From the NCBI GenBank assembly GCA_041398785.1, contig JAWKUA010000001.1:124001-188000 (forward strand): a stretch of 64,000 nt of DNA, read 5' to 3'. Both the position numbers and the translations under genes were made by a program. A model generated the notes under the pieces. That model was given only the letters and a program-made list of their open reading frames with translations, was not told where the DNA came from and made no database searches. How positions within the stretch are numbered: position 1 is the first letter of the stretch; every line of letters starts with the position of its first letter. This stretch comes from Planctomycetaceae bacterium (lineage in GTDB: Bacteria; Planctomycetota; Planctomycetia; Planctomycetales; Planctomycetaceae). This document shows positions 8,110 to 16,802 of this stretch, in pieces.

Positions 8110-9666
8110 CTAGAAACTCACGCCGTTGCCGGACGTCGGCTGAACTCGCAGCACGCGAGCCGTCGGACGCTTCTGGTCGATCAGCACCGCCTGAGAAGTC
8201 TGAGCCGATGCGACATTGCCCGCCGCGTCCCGCGCCAGCACTCGGAAGTGAACCGACGGCGGTGTTCCCGGCTGGATCGGCCATTCAAAGTGACCCGGAT
8301 TCTGCTGCCAGTCGAACACCGGTGTCCACGGGCCGCCGACCATGCTGCTGACTTCCAGTCGCACCGCTTCAACTAAGCCGCTCTGATCGGCAACTCGCCA
8401 GTTCAGATGCACACTTCCGTGATTGTCAGCCAGGACCTGCGGCTGATCGAAGTCAATCACCGGGACGGTCTGATCGACCGCGATCAGCACGTCCGGCGCT
8501 TCGCCCGGCTGCGGCGGAGGATCGCCAAAGCCCAGGCCGTTACGAACGCGGATCGCGAAGCCGAATGTACCTTCGCCCATCACGTCCACCTGAAACGGGC
8601 TCTGACGGTCCGCGTCTTCGCCATATCGAAACCATTTCTGGCCGTTGTCTTCGGTCACAAACAGTTCCACACGGCCGACGCCGGATGGTCCGACATCATC
8701 GACTTCGTAGGCAATCTCAAATGTCTGGCTGTTGACGAGTTCCGCGGACGACGGAATCGCACTCGTCGGCTGAGACACTGGTCTCACGCGCGCGGGTTTC
8801 GTCGGTACGATCTGCGGGACGCTGACGGAATTGACTTCGTGCATCGCATCCGGTGCCGCCGCGTGACCGCTTCCAATGCCGACCGGCAGGTTCGTTTCGG
8901 AGCTTTGTCCCCAGGGATTCAGGTTCAGAGGCGCTCCGCCGACGGGCAGTGGTCCGGTCATCGGCTGCACGCCGGAGCCCGCGGACGGCGAATGCATTCC
9001 CGCACCGGAATGGCTCAGCACCAGTTGATTGGAACCTTCGCCGCGATTGCCGGCCAGGTCCGTCACGGAACCTCGCACCGAAACCACGGTTCCCGGCTGT
9101 GACGCGATTTCCGACTGACCGGCCGTCGCGGAATTCACGTGCAGCGGAAGCCAGCGGCCGTCATTGCCCTCCGCGTATTCGATTCTCAGCGAACCGGGGC
9201 TGATCTGTGTCTCGCTGCAATTCCAGCGAACCAGCGCTTTGCCGGGACCCGCTTCGAACAATTCCAACTGCAGGTTCGGCGCTGTGGAATCCACAATCAC
9301 TTCCAATTCAGGAACGAGTGGTCCAGCGGCTGCCGCCAGATTTCCCGCCGCGTCCGTCATGCGAACGGCAAAGGCATAACGACCATCTCGCGGCGCCGTG
9401 AACTGGAAACCCTGAGCCGTCGCCGGTACTCGCTGAGCCTGCTCCAGCGGGCCGCCATCAACCGAACTGAAAAGAATCGCGTGGCCGGCGACCGGAGTTC
9501 CCCGTGCGGCATCAACCGTGAAGGGAATACGGAAGCTGGTCGATTGCGTCAGCAGCGCATCGGAAGCAAAGCCGCTGCCGGAAATCGCCAGCACCGCCAG
9601 TCCGCCACCGACCGCTCGCAACACCGCTCGGCGCACTCCGGCAAGACGACCGCCGTCCGCAGACAT
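8110..9666 (-). CDS. secreted protein with Ig-like/bacterial adhesive-type repeats
   Basis: A 518-residue exported protein of unknown role. The start at 9666 is chosen because the next ~35 residues form a signal peptide: basic MSADGGRLAGVRRAVLR, then a hydrophobic stretch and an ASD cleavage-like site. A longer start at 9717 is possible. The mature part contains at least three segments of the kind F..A.DAAGN.A (near 120, 230 and 480-500) and two longer blocks opening with PF.V that look like Ig/Fn3-type beta-sandwiches separated by a Pro/Gly-rich linker. No catalytic motif is seen. Planctomycetes commonly have such proteins at the cell surface; the exact family is not identified. Confidence 0.75.
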   Translation of the reverse strand: MSADGGRLAGVRRAVLRAVGGGLAVLAISGSGFASDALLTQSTSFRIPFTVDAARGTPVAGHAILFSSVDGGPLEQAQRVPATAQGFQFTAPRDGRYAFAVRMTDAAGNLAAAAGPLVPELEVIVDSTAPNLQLELFEAGPGKALVRWNCSETQISPGSLRIEYAEGNDGRWLPLHVNSATAGQSEIASQPGTVVSVRGSVTDLAGNRGEGSNQLVLSHSGAGMHSPSAGSGVQPMTGPLPVGGAPLNLNPWGQSSETNLPVGIGSGHAAAPDAMHEVNSVSVPQIVPTKPARVRPVSQPTSAIPSSAELVNSQTFEIAYEVDDVGPSGVGRVELFVTEDNGQKWFRYGEDADRQSPFQVDVMGEGTFGFAIRVRNGLGFGDPPPQPGEAPDVLIAVDQTVPVIDFDQPQVLADNHGSVHLNWRVADQSGLVEAVRLEVSSMVGGPWTPVFDWQQNPGHFEWPIQPGTPPSVHFRVLARDAAGNVASAQTSQAVLIDQKRPTARVLRVQPTSGNGVSF

Positions 9667-9930
9667 CCTGCGACTCCGTTCCCTGAATCCGCGGCAAATA
9701 CAAGCTGTGAATCTCATCCCGGCGATCCTTCTTCGGCTGCAAAATGCGCAACGGGAGACGGTGGAAACCCCCGTTTCCTTCGATATCGGAGGTGCAAATT
9801 CCGCAACTTGATCCGAAAGGGAGGATCGGACCGGTGCGCACGTTTGCACGGGGTACACGTTACCCAGCTTCACTGAACCGACAGCGGAGCGGCAGTTGGT
9901 GCCGAATTCGGCTGGCGTTGATTGAACAGC

Positions 9931-9955
9931 GTTTCAGGCCCGGCGGGCCGACACA
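9931..9955 (+). repeat. GGCCGACACA dispersed repeat, copy 1
   Basis: 25 bases beginning GTTTCAGGCCCGGCGGGCC; the exact reverse complement occurs at 35035-35059. The core GGCCCGGCGGGCC is itself nearly palindromic. Confidence 0.85.
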
Positions 9956-10042
9956 ACCTCAGCCAGTGGCGTCAGCCACCGGTCAGTTGCCTGATCTCCG
10001 GCCAAAGCCCCGGAGCGGCGATACAGCTTTATCCGCAGCGGA

Positions 10043-10063
10043 TGTGTCGGCCCTTCAGGCCTG
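10043..10063 (-). repeat. GGCCGACACA dispersed repeat, diverged copy
   Basis: TGTGTCGGCCCTTCAGGCCTG shares the TGTGTCGGCCC..GGCCTG frame with the copies at 9931-9955 and 35035-35059 but differs in the middle. Confidence 0.55.
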
Positions 10064-10407
10064 CGGCTGCGGAGTCGCCGGCTTCCGAAGCCTGCCGGCT
10101 CCGGCTGACGCTGCGCCTGCCCTCCGGGCATCAACAACCGGAAACGCACGTTGGTCGGATCGCAACGCCAGATCCGGTCGAGGAATCGTTCGCCTTGACG
10201 GCGAACGTCGTCGAGCCTTCACCAACCGATCCCCCAGCATCATCCCGATTTCCCGGAAGAGCCCGGTCACTTCCGTCCGTTCGTTTGCTGACGCGAACGG
10301 CACGCATCGATTCGATACAGACTTCGAAAGTCCGGACACGGTGCCCGCGCGTTCAGGGCATCGCTGTCACTCATGCGGGACCACAGTTGCGCAATCGCAT
10401 CGGCGTG

Positions 10408-10617
10408 TCAATGCTGGCAAGTACCGCCGCCGGACAGGAGCATGGCTGCGTCATCGTTCGGTCCGCGCCGTTCCAGCACTTCCTGGCGATACACGGGGAC
10501 GGATCGGGGAGCATCGATTGACAGGCGAACCCGACCACCTCTGACATCAGCGATGGTCACCACAATGTTCTCGGCGATCTGAATCGCTTCACCTTTTTTG
10601 CGGCTAAGTACAAGCAT
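10408..10617 (-). CDS. csrA: carbon storage regulator CsrA (RNA-binding)
   Basis: CsrA binds GGA motifs in mRNA leaders and controls translation and stability of target mRNAs. The 69-residue product starts MLVLSRKKGEAIQI, followed by a VTIADVRGGRVRLSIDAP strand region and the RNA-contacting VYRQEV near 44-49, exactly the family pattern; length is typical (60-75). An ATG 21 bases upstream would add MRCRRRT, which is not family-like, so 10617 is chosen. No flagellar genes are nearby, so the targets cannot be guessed from context. Confidence 0.96.
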   Translation of the reverse strand: MLVLSRKKGEAIQIAENIVVTIADVRGGRVRLSIDAPRSVPVYRQEVLERRGPNDDAAMLLSGGGTCQH

Positions 10618-11444
10618 CGTGCGTCTCCTGCATCTCACGAATCATCCTGGGGAGCATCCTTGACGGATGAGTTTTGGTCCGGCCGGCCGCTGACGGTCAA
10701 TTATCGAGTAACGACGGCAAGCGGTTGCGCGAAATCCCGCAAAATCTGCCGATGGAACTCCGATGACGCGTATCTGACACGAATCCTTTCGTCCTGCGCC
10801 AGAATTCATTGGAGAATACGCAAGATTTTCGAGAAATGCGGGAAAATCCTATGGGGAATTTCCTATCAGCGGGTGCCCCCGCCTGACTTCGGGCAGTTCG
10901 GGCTGAAACAGTGGCAGGGCACTTTTGTGACTCGCCGAGTCTGCAACGACGGCACGTCGCAAACGTGCGGCGAACGAAACGTGAGGGCAACACTCCCGCG
11001 CCGAGCCGCGTGTGCCAAAGAACAGCCGACGCGGCTACGGCCTGGCAGGAGCCTTGCCTTCCGGAACCAGCACCTCTCCGCGTCTTCGCATGAGCGATTC
11101 GGGTCGCCTCTTTGTCGCCGCCTGCGACAAGCCCGGAAATCCAGGCCCGTTTTGACACCGACACACAGCGTCTGCTATTCGACGATCAACAGCGAACCAC
11201 GGGACTGCGGACCACGGCGGTTCGCGCGACCGCCCACGTTCTTCTCAACGATACCGCTGCCACCGGCCAACCGTGCAAAGCGTCGCACGGGGAGCCTATT
11301 CCATGCTCGGCAGCACCCGCCGCCGGAATCAGAACGCTGTGAATGATCGATTCGCAAACAGAAACGGTTCCTGCCAACGTTTTCCGCGTTTTCCGTTTTC
11401 CGTCTGACACCGTTTTCCGTCCCCGGCCGGCTTCGGCGACAAGG
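10618..11444. other. non-coding or unassigned region
   Basis: About 830 bases with no recognisable gene. The part next to csrA (10618-10870) is comparatively A/T-rich and probably holds the csrA promoter. Frames of up to 228 codons exist but have shadow-like Arg/Ser/Pro-rich composition and resemble no family. Confidence 0.4.
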
Positions 11445-11534
11445 CTCACACGAAGGCACAAAGACACGGACAGTTTCCTGACACACCGCCTTCGGGATGT
11501 TCCATCCCTCTGTGCCTTCGTGCCTTTGTGTGAG
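11445..11534. repeat. palindromic repeat (CACGAAGGCACAAAG family), copy 1
   Basis: Left arm at 11445-11467 (CTCACACGAAGGCACAAAG...) and right arm at 11511-11534 (TGTGCCTTCGTGCCTTTGTG...) form an imperfect inverted repeat. It ends four bases before the stop codon of the kinase/ATPase/TPR gene, so it may act as its terminator. A second copy lies inside that same gene at 12724-12833. Confidence 0.8.
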
Positions 11535-11789
11535 AAATCAGAACTCCTCGCTGTCCATGAGCCGGCGGATCTGGGCGGCTTCGGGGATCCCCATCTTCTC
11601 AGCGGCGGCGTGAGCCTGACGCAGCAGTTCCGCCGCCTCGTCGCGGTCGCCGGCGGCGTTTCGCCTGAGCAGGTGCTATCCAGGGTTCATCCAGACCAGT
11701 GCGCACGTCATCCAGCCGGAATGCGGCGAGCGGCGGAGTAGCTCGCCCCGACTCCTGCAAGCGTCAGCGCCCCTGCGTGACCGAGCGGA

Positions 11790-12510
11790 CGTCGCGTAGA
11801 CGGGCAGTTGTTCCTCGCGGCGGATGCGGAGGGCCTCGTCCAGCTCGCCCCGAGCCTGCAGCACGTCCGCGATCTTCCCTTGCGTGACCGCCTTCGCGGG
11901 ACGTCGCCGAGCCGCTCGTAGACGGGCAGTTGTTCCTCGCGGCGGATGCGGAGGGCCTCGTCCAGCTCGCCCCGAGCACTCCGCAGCACGTCCGCGATCC
12001 GGCCCACGAATCGACCTTCTTCGCGCCGAAGTGCTTCGTTGCGTCCGCGAGCCGCGAGACGGGAGCAGTTGTTCTTCTCGCGGCGGATGCGGAGCTCGCC
12101 CCGCCTCGTCCAGCTCGCCCACGATTGTAGACGTCCGCCGATCTTCCAGCTCGCGAGCCTGACCGTCCTTCTCGCGGACGTCGCCGACGTCGCCGCTCGT
12201 ACACGGGCAGTTGTTCCTCGCGGCGGATGCGGAGGGCCTCGTCCAGCTCGCCCCGAGCCTGCAGCACGTCCGCGATCTGCCCCTGCGTGACCGCCTTCGC
12301 GGACGTCGCCGAGCCGCTCGTAGACGGGCAGTTCTTCCTCGCGGCGGATGCGGAGGGCCTCGTCCAGCTCGCCCCGAGCCTGCAGCACGTCCGCGATCTT
12401 CCCCTGCACCGCCTTCGAGCGGACGTCGCCGAGCCGCTCGAACGGGCAGCAGTTCGCGGCGGATGCGGAGGGCCTCACTCGCCCCGTTCCTGTCCGATCC
12501 TCGGCCACGC
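11790..12510 (-). repeat. TPR-encoding tandem repeat, unit about 121-123 bp
   Basis: The minus strand encodes units of about 41 residues (LPVYERLGDVRE.KAVTQG, then IADVLQARGELDEALRIRR). Matching landmarks (TTCCTCGCGGCGG on the plus strand) start at 11811, 11933, 12214 and 12335, i.e. 122 and 121 bases apart instead of the 123 expected for 41 codons. At 12214-12335 the codons for REK appear as CGCGAAG, two bases short, which breaks the frame. Units near 12075 and 12450 are more diverged. Confidence 0.8.
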
Positions 12511-12723
12511 TTTCGTCACGCTCAGTCGACGTTTGTTGCGGCGGACTGTTCGGCGAGGTGCGGATCGCCGCCGCTCAACGCAGCGGCGAGGTCCACAGGA
12601 AGTTCGAGCGGTCGTCGAGGTCGTCGGTCAGGTTCAGGCCGTGCTGGCACAGGCTCACCCACGACCGGTACGGGCCGTTGACCCAGCCGAACCACGAACC
12701 GGCACGTTCGACGCGGACAGGGT

Positions 12724-12833
12724 GCTCACACGAAGGCACAAAGGCACGAAGGAGTAATGCATCGACCGCACCCGTCCAACGCGAAAGCACGAAATCGTGC
12801 CAGACCTTTGTGCCTTCGTGCCTTTGTGTGAGC
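12724..12833. repeat. palindromic repeat (CACGAAGGCACAAAG family) inserted in a gene, copy 2
   Basis: Left arm 12724-12751 (GCTCACACGAAGGCACAAAG...) and right arm 12806-12833 pair almost completely; a small inner palindrome GCACGAAATCGTGC sits at 12787-12800. It interrupts the ATPase/TPR gene between the LVSWLGWL and AGSWFGWVNG segments, creating the nonsense peptide with HKGTKAQR and SFVPLCLRVS. Confidence 0.85.
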
Positions 12834-15402
12834 CCTCCTGACTACTTCCTGACAACCACCCCAGCCAGCTCACCAGCGTGTCAAATTCCGCGTGAATCTC
12901 GTGCCAGGCCGTGTTGTGAACGGTCTGATCGGCCGGTGCCGGCAGGCGTTCGCAGAACCAGTCGGTGACGGCTTCGTCGGCGGGTTCCCGGTCGATGTCG
13001 GCGGTTAACCGGTCGGCGATCAGCGGGTGCAGACGGAAGCGGTCGGTGCCAGGCTCCCGTTCGATCAGATGCAGCGAGTCGGCTTCCGTCAGCAGATCGT
13101 CCAGATCGGCCGACGACAGTCCCGAAACCGCCGCCGCCAGGCTCGATCCAATCCCGCCCGGATGGGCGAAACCCAGTCGATGAAAGCCGTGCAACAGCCC
13201 GTCCACATCTGCCAGCCAGGGTTGATTCCGTAGCGTGCGTTCCAGCGACGTCAGCAATTCGTCGACCATCACCGTCAGGACGCTCTGCCCGAACCGCGGA
13301 TCGTCCACATCCTGCAGCGTCAGTGACGTCAGCCGCTCCAGCAGCCATTCGACCGACTTTCCCTTGCGCAGAAACGCGGATGCCAGATGAATCGCCAGCG
13401 GCAACCGCGCCGTACGCGTGACGACGGCTTCCTGCTGCTCCTGAGTCAATTCGTCCCAGGAAGATTGGCCGATTTCCTCGATGAACTGCTCTGCCGCCTG
13501 ATCGGGACTCAGCAGTCCAACCGGGCGTTCCCGCCACCGCGCCGGCACGGCTCCGCGATCGAACCACCGCCCGCTGACAATCACCCGGCAGCCGTTCAGC
13601 CGCTGAATCAGTCCGGCAACGGCATGAGCAGCGTCGAGCGAATCCACGTTTTCAATCCGCAGAAACCCGCCGCTCAGTCGAGCCCGCAGCGCCGCATCGG
13701 GATCGATCCCGGTGATCCGCAGCTTCGCCGCCAGTTCGTCCCGCAACGCCTCGGCCGCGTATTTTCGCGACCGGTCCAGCAACAGTTCGACCACGAAGAA
13801 TGCGGAATCCGACACTCCGGCTTCCTTCGTCCGCTGCTGCCGCAGATACAGCCAGCGATCGATGAGGTACGTCTTTCCCGACCCCGGCATCGCATGCAGA
13901 AACGCCACCAGTGCCGCCGTGCTGCCATCCAAAGTCGGTCCGCTGGACGAGTGGTTTCGCCAAAGATGCCATCCAGCCAGGCGAGCAGATCGTCACGCCC
14001 GACAAACAGCTCGGCTGCCCGTTGGTCGAAGCCGGGGGCCGACCGCCCGGAGCCGTGGCGGAAGTCGATGCATCGTCGTCAGAGTGGCCGTGATCAGAAC
14101 GGAAAGGCGGTTGGCCGCCGTGTCCGGCTCCACCGAGATCGAGGTCGAAGTTTGCTCCAACCGTACGGCGATGGCCTGGCACGGTGACACGGAAGTTCCC
14201 CTTGAGCCGCAGGACGAAGTCGTCACCCGTAGCCGGGCGGTTGTCGGGGTCAACGGCGAGGCAGGCGTCGACCAGTTCGATCAATCCGCTGCCGACTCCG
14301 GCCTGGGACAGGACAACCCGGCTGCGGTCACCGCGTGCGATCCGGTCGAGCAGTGTGTTCCGGGCCGCTTGATCATCGCCGGTTCGTTCATATGGAAACT
14401 GCCCGGTGAGAAAGAGGAAAACATCACGCCGATAGCGTAGACATCGTCCTGCCTGCGTGGCGTGTAAGGTTTCCGCATGAGCCATGCTTCGGCAATTTGC
14501 GGCGAGAGTACGCAGCGGTCCCGGCCGGATCGGCCAGCGAATGGACGCCGGCTGTGCGGGTCCATGCGGCCCGAAGTCCGTCACTCGCAGATGGCCGTCG
14601 GAATCCAGCAGCACATTGGCTGGTTTCAGATCCCGGTGAATGACGCCCTTGCGATGCAGAAAGCCGGTTGCTTCGCCGATCCGAGTCGTCCATCTGACCG
14701 CAGTGTTGTGGCGATCCGATGCCGGAAGGTGCATTAGCGCGGGCCGGTTCTCCTCCAGACTCTCACCCTCGATGAACTGCATCACGAGCGCGTGTCGTCG
14801 AGGGACGCCGTCGGTTGGGCCGTTGCCGTTCGCGTCGACGACCAAATGGTCGAGCAGCGTGATAATGCCGTGATGTCCTTCGGCCCTGATCAGCGACTGC
14901 GCTTCTTCATCAAGCATGTGTTCACCAAATCCGTCGCTGTCGGGCCGCGAAAGTTTGATGGCGACACGCCTGCCGGGATTCTGTCGATCGAAATAGCATC
15001 CGACTTCCCCGAAACCGCCTGCGCCCAATTACGTGATCGAGGTCATAGCGGTCGGCGATGCGGGCCGGCAGGGTTCGTTGATCCGTACGGGTGACAGTCG
15101 CTGCTGGAGGTATCGCCGGCGACGCATCCCGCTGCGCTGAGTGGCTGCGTAGGCGACAACTTCCACGTTGCACCCGAGTCCAGCGGCAATTTGCTCTGCG
15201 ACGACAGTTTCGTCACGCGCAATGATCCTGCCGATGTACACAATGAGCAGTTCCGCCAGCAGCTCGTCGCGACAGGCTCGGTCGAATCCATCAGCGACGC
15301 ACAGCGCGTCGGCCAGACTGGCGTTCTCGTCGGCTTCGAAACCGTCTGCCAGGCGCACAATTTCTCGACGTTGATCTTTGGGGAGATCCCGAGGTTTCCA
15401 GG

Positions 15403-16020
15403 TCATGGACTGGCAGCCCTTCCTTCAGATTCGTCGCCCGAAATGAATCGAACGACGACAGGTGTGATCAGACCGCGAATATACCGGCCGACCTTGTGAC
15501 GAGACAGGTTCAGCCGGTCGGCGATTTCCTGCTGAGTCAGTCCTTCCAGCAACAGCAACACGATCTGACGTTCGTGCGACCCTTCAGGCCAGCACTCCAG
15601 AATCGCCTGGATCTGGCTGTCGAATTCCTGAACTGCCAGGCGATGGTCGGGAATCTGCAGCGGGCAGTCGTTCTCGCCGTGAAGCTGGCTGAACGGGGTT
15701 GGATTTTGGCCTCCTCGTTTCTGAGCCGTTTGTCTGCGGCACTGCTGAATCCAGCGCTGCAGCAACAGCCGATGCAGCCGGCCCGCCAGTTCGTCCGATG
15801 TCGTGAGACTGGCCAGCGTGCCCGCCGGATTGGCGGCGATGTGCATCCAGACGCTGTTCAGCAGGTCGCTTTCTTCCATTCGTTGAGCCGGGTTCCTGCC
15901 GGCCAGAATCGCCTTCATCATTCCGCGAGCGCGCGTGGCCATCTGTTCGTACACAGCCGGAAACGCGGTCATGTCGCCGGCCTGCAGAGCAGGGATCAGT
16001 TTTTCGGTCAGGTCAGACAT
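15403..16020 (-). CDS. ECF-type RNA polymerase sigma factor
   Basis: A 205-residue sigma-70 family protein of the planctomycete ECF type. Region 2 occupies roughly residues 8-80 (FPAVYEQMATRARGMM, ESDLLNSVWMH) and region 4 ~130-190 has the DNA-binding helix-turn-helix (EGLTQQEIADRLNLSRHKVGRYI). It directs RNA polymerase to a specific promoter set. The stop overlaps the ATG of the kinase/ATPase/TPR gene by 4 bases (ATGA), the usual sigma-kinase pairing in planctomycetes, where the kinase is thought to control the sigma factor. If the kinase gene is truly dead, this sigma may be orphaned. Confidence 0.9.
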   Translation of the reverse strand: MSDLTEKLIPALQAGDMTAFPAVYEQMATRARGMMKAILAGRNPAQRMEESDLLNSVWMHIAANPAGTLASLTTSDELAGRLHRLLLQRWIQQCRRQTAQKRGGQNPTPFSQLHGENDCPLQIPDHRLAVQEFDSQIQAILECWPEGSHERQIVLLLLEGLTQQEIADRLNLSRHKVGRYIRGLITPVVVRFISGDESEGRAASP

Positions 16021-16054
16021 GGGGGTACGTCTCGGGAGAGCGGAAGCTCGCTTC

Positions 16055-16567
16055 CTACGTCACGCCGGCCATCATACCGTCGTCGTCTCGCAGATTGTTG
16101 TGACACCAGCGGAACGCGGCTGCCCGGTTTGGAAACAACGGGCAGACTTCATTCAGCCGAGTCACCCGCAGCATTCCGCCGAGGTCGCCCACAAGCACCA
16201 GCCGCCGATTGTGAACTCGCAACGCACCGGCCGCCGAATGCAGGACACCCACCAGGCAGACTCCCAGACGCTCGACTCGCTGAGTGTCCACAATGACGAA
16301 CTGCGTGGCCGCTTCGGGCGGGTAGCCTGTCAACCGTTCGCGCAGCGCGTCGATGCGCTCACGAAACTGAACGGAATATTCGCGATACGGCAGCACGATC
16401 AGATCAATCAGCCCGCGCGAACTCGCCGGATCGGGCGCGTCGTGACGCGGGGTGGATGGCGGTCCGGAGGTTTCGGGATGGCGAGGCGGAGGTGCGGGGC
16501 CGCCGTCGTCTTCCCAGCGTCGGATGGCCTGACTGCTTTCATCGATCATGGGGATGTCCTTGCTCAA
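16055..16567 (-). CDS. STAS-domain-like protein (anti-anti-sigma factor fold)
   Basis: A 170-residue soluble protein. An N-terminal Pro/Ser-rich linker (~20-55) precedes a STAS-like domain (~70-165) with the pattern strand-helix-strand: TQFVIVDTQRVERLGVCLVG, then helix, then RLVLVGDLGGMLRVTRLNEV and a terminal F....AA helix. In true anti-anti-sigma factors the second strand is followed by a phosphorylatable Ser in D.SG; here the matching place reads ERLG, so phospho-switching by that residue is unlikely. It lies 35 bases upstream of the sigma-factor gene in the same direction and is probably co-transcribed, suggesting a regulatory role in that circuit. Confidence 0.7.
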   Translation of the reverse strand: MSKDIPMIDESSQAIRRWEDDGGPAPPPRHPETSGPPSTPRHDAPDPASSRGLIDLIVLPYREYSVQFRERIDALRERLTGYPPEAATQFVIVDTQRVERLGVCLVGVLHSAAGALRVHNRRLVLVGDLGGMLRVTRLNEVCPLFPNRAAAFRWCHNNLRDDDGMMAGVT

Positions 16568-16802
16568 ACCGGAAGGGAAGTGGACGAGCTGTCATTTCGA
16601 CGACTCACACTCCGAGGTGTGCACAGGACACGCGGCGTGTGCGCGAATTTCGCGGGAATCCTGAGAATTGAAAATTGGGCTTCTGCGTCATGGCGTTCCA
16701 TCGCCAACCGCCAGGCGACCACGGTTCGGGCGACCGTCGTTCGGGCTGTTTTTTTTTGTGGCGGCAACAGGCGCGACAGGGCAGCCCTTTGAAGGTGAGC
16801 GA

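Larger units (their letters stand above)
9667..10407. other. intergenic region with dispersed repeats, possible decayed minus-strand gene
   Basis: About 740 bases between csrA and the secreted-protein gene. Two copies of a GGCCGACACA-type repeat lie here (9931-9955 and, diverged, 10043-10063). A minus-strand stretch just after csrA (about 10340-10400) reads like protein (AQLWSRMSDSDALNARAP) but shifts frame, and a 94-codon minus ORF at 10055-10339 follows in another frame. This may be a decayed downstream neighbour of csrA; no family was recognised. Confidence 0.35.
11538..15406 (-). pseudogene. Ser/Thr protein kinase - P-loop ATPase - TPR repeat protein, frameshifted
   Basis: One ~1290-codon gene in several frames. 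Its ATG at 15406 overlaps the sigma-factor stop (ATGA). The N-terminal helical part (MTWKPRDLPKDQ...) is followed, after a shift near 15100, by a kinase domain: GAGGFGEV, VAIKLS, HRDLKPAN and DFG in one frame; QDDVYAIGVMF (around 14425-14560) only in another frame; then GQFPYERTGDDQ back in the first. Next comes AELFVGRDDLLAWLDG, a shift near 13945 and an AAA/STAND-type P-loop (MPGSGKT). The frame is then interrupted by a palindromic repeat (12724-12833), picks up again as AGSWFGWVNGPYRSW, and ends in TPR repeats finishing at MDSEEF and a TGA (11538-11540). At least six frame changes are needed. This could be real decay or assembly error over tandem repeats; the intended protein is a signalling kinase regulated with its sigma factor. 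Confidence 0.85.

Noticed and set aside
9744..10544. 266-codon plus ORF next to csrA
   Set aside because: Overlaps csrA antisense and dispersed repeats; Arg/Ser/Pro-rich composition typical of shadow frames.
10660..11346. 228-codon plus ORF
   Set aside because: No motif, shadow-like composition, no ribosome-binding site.
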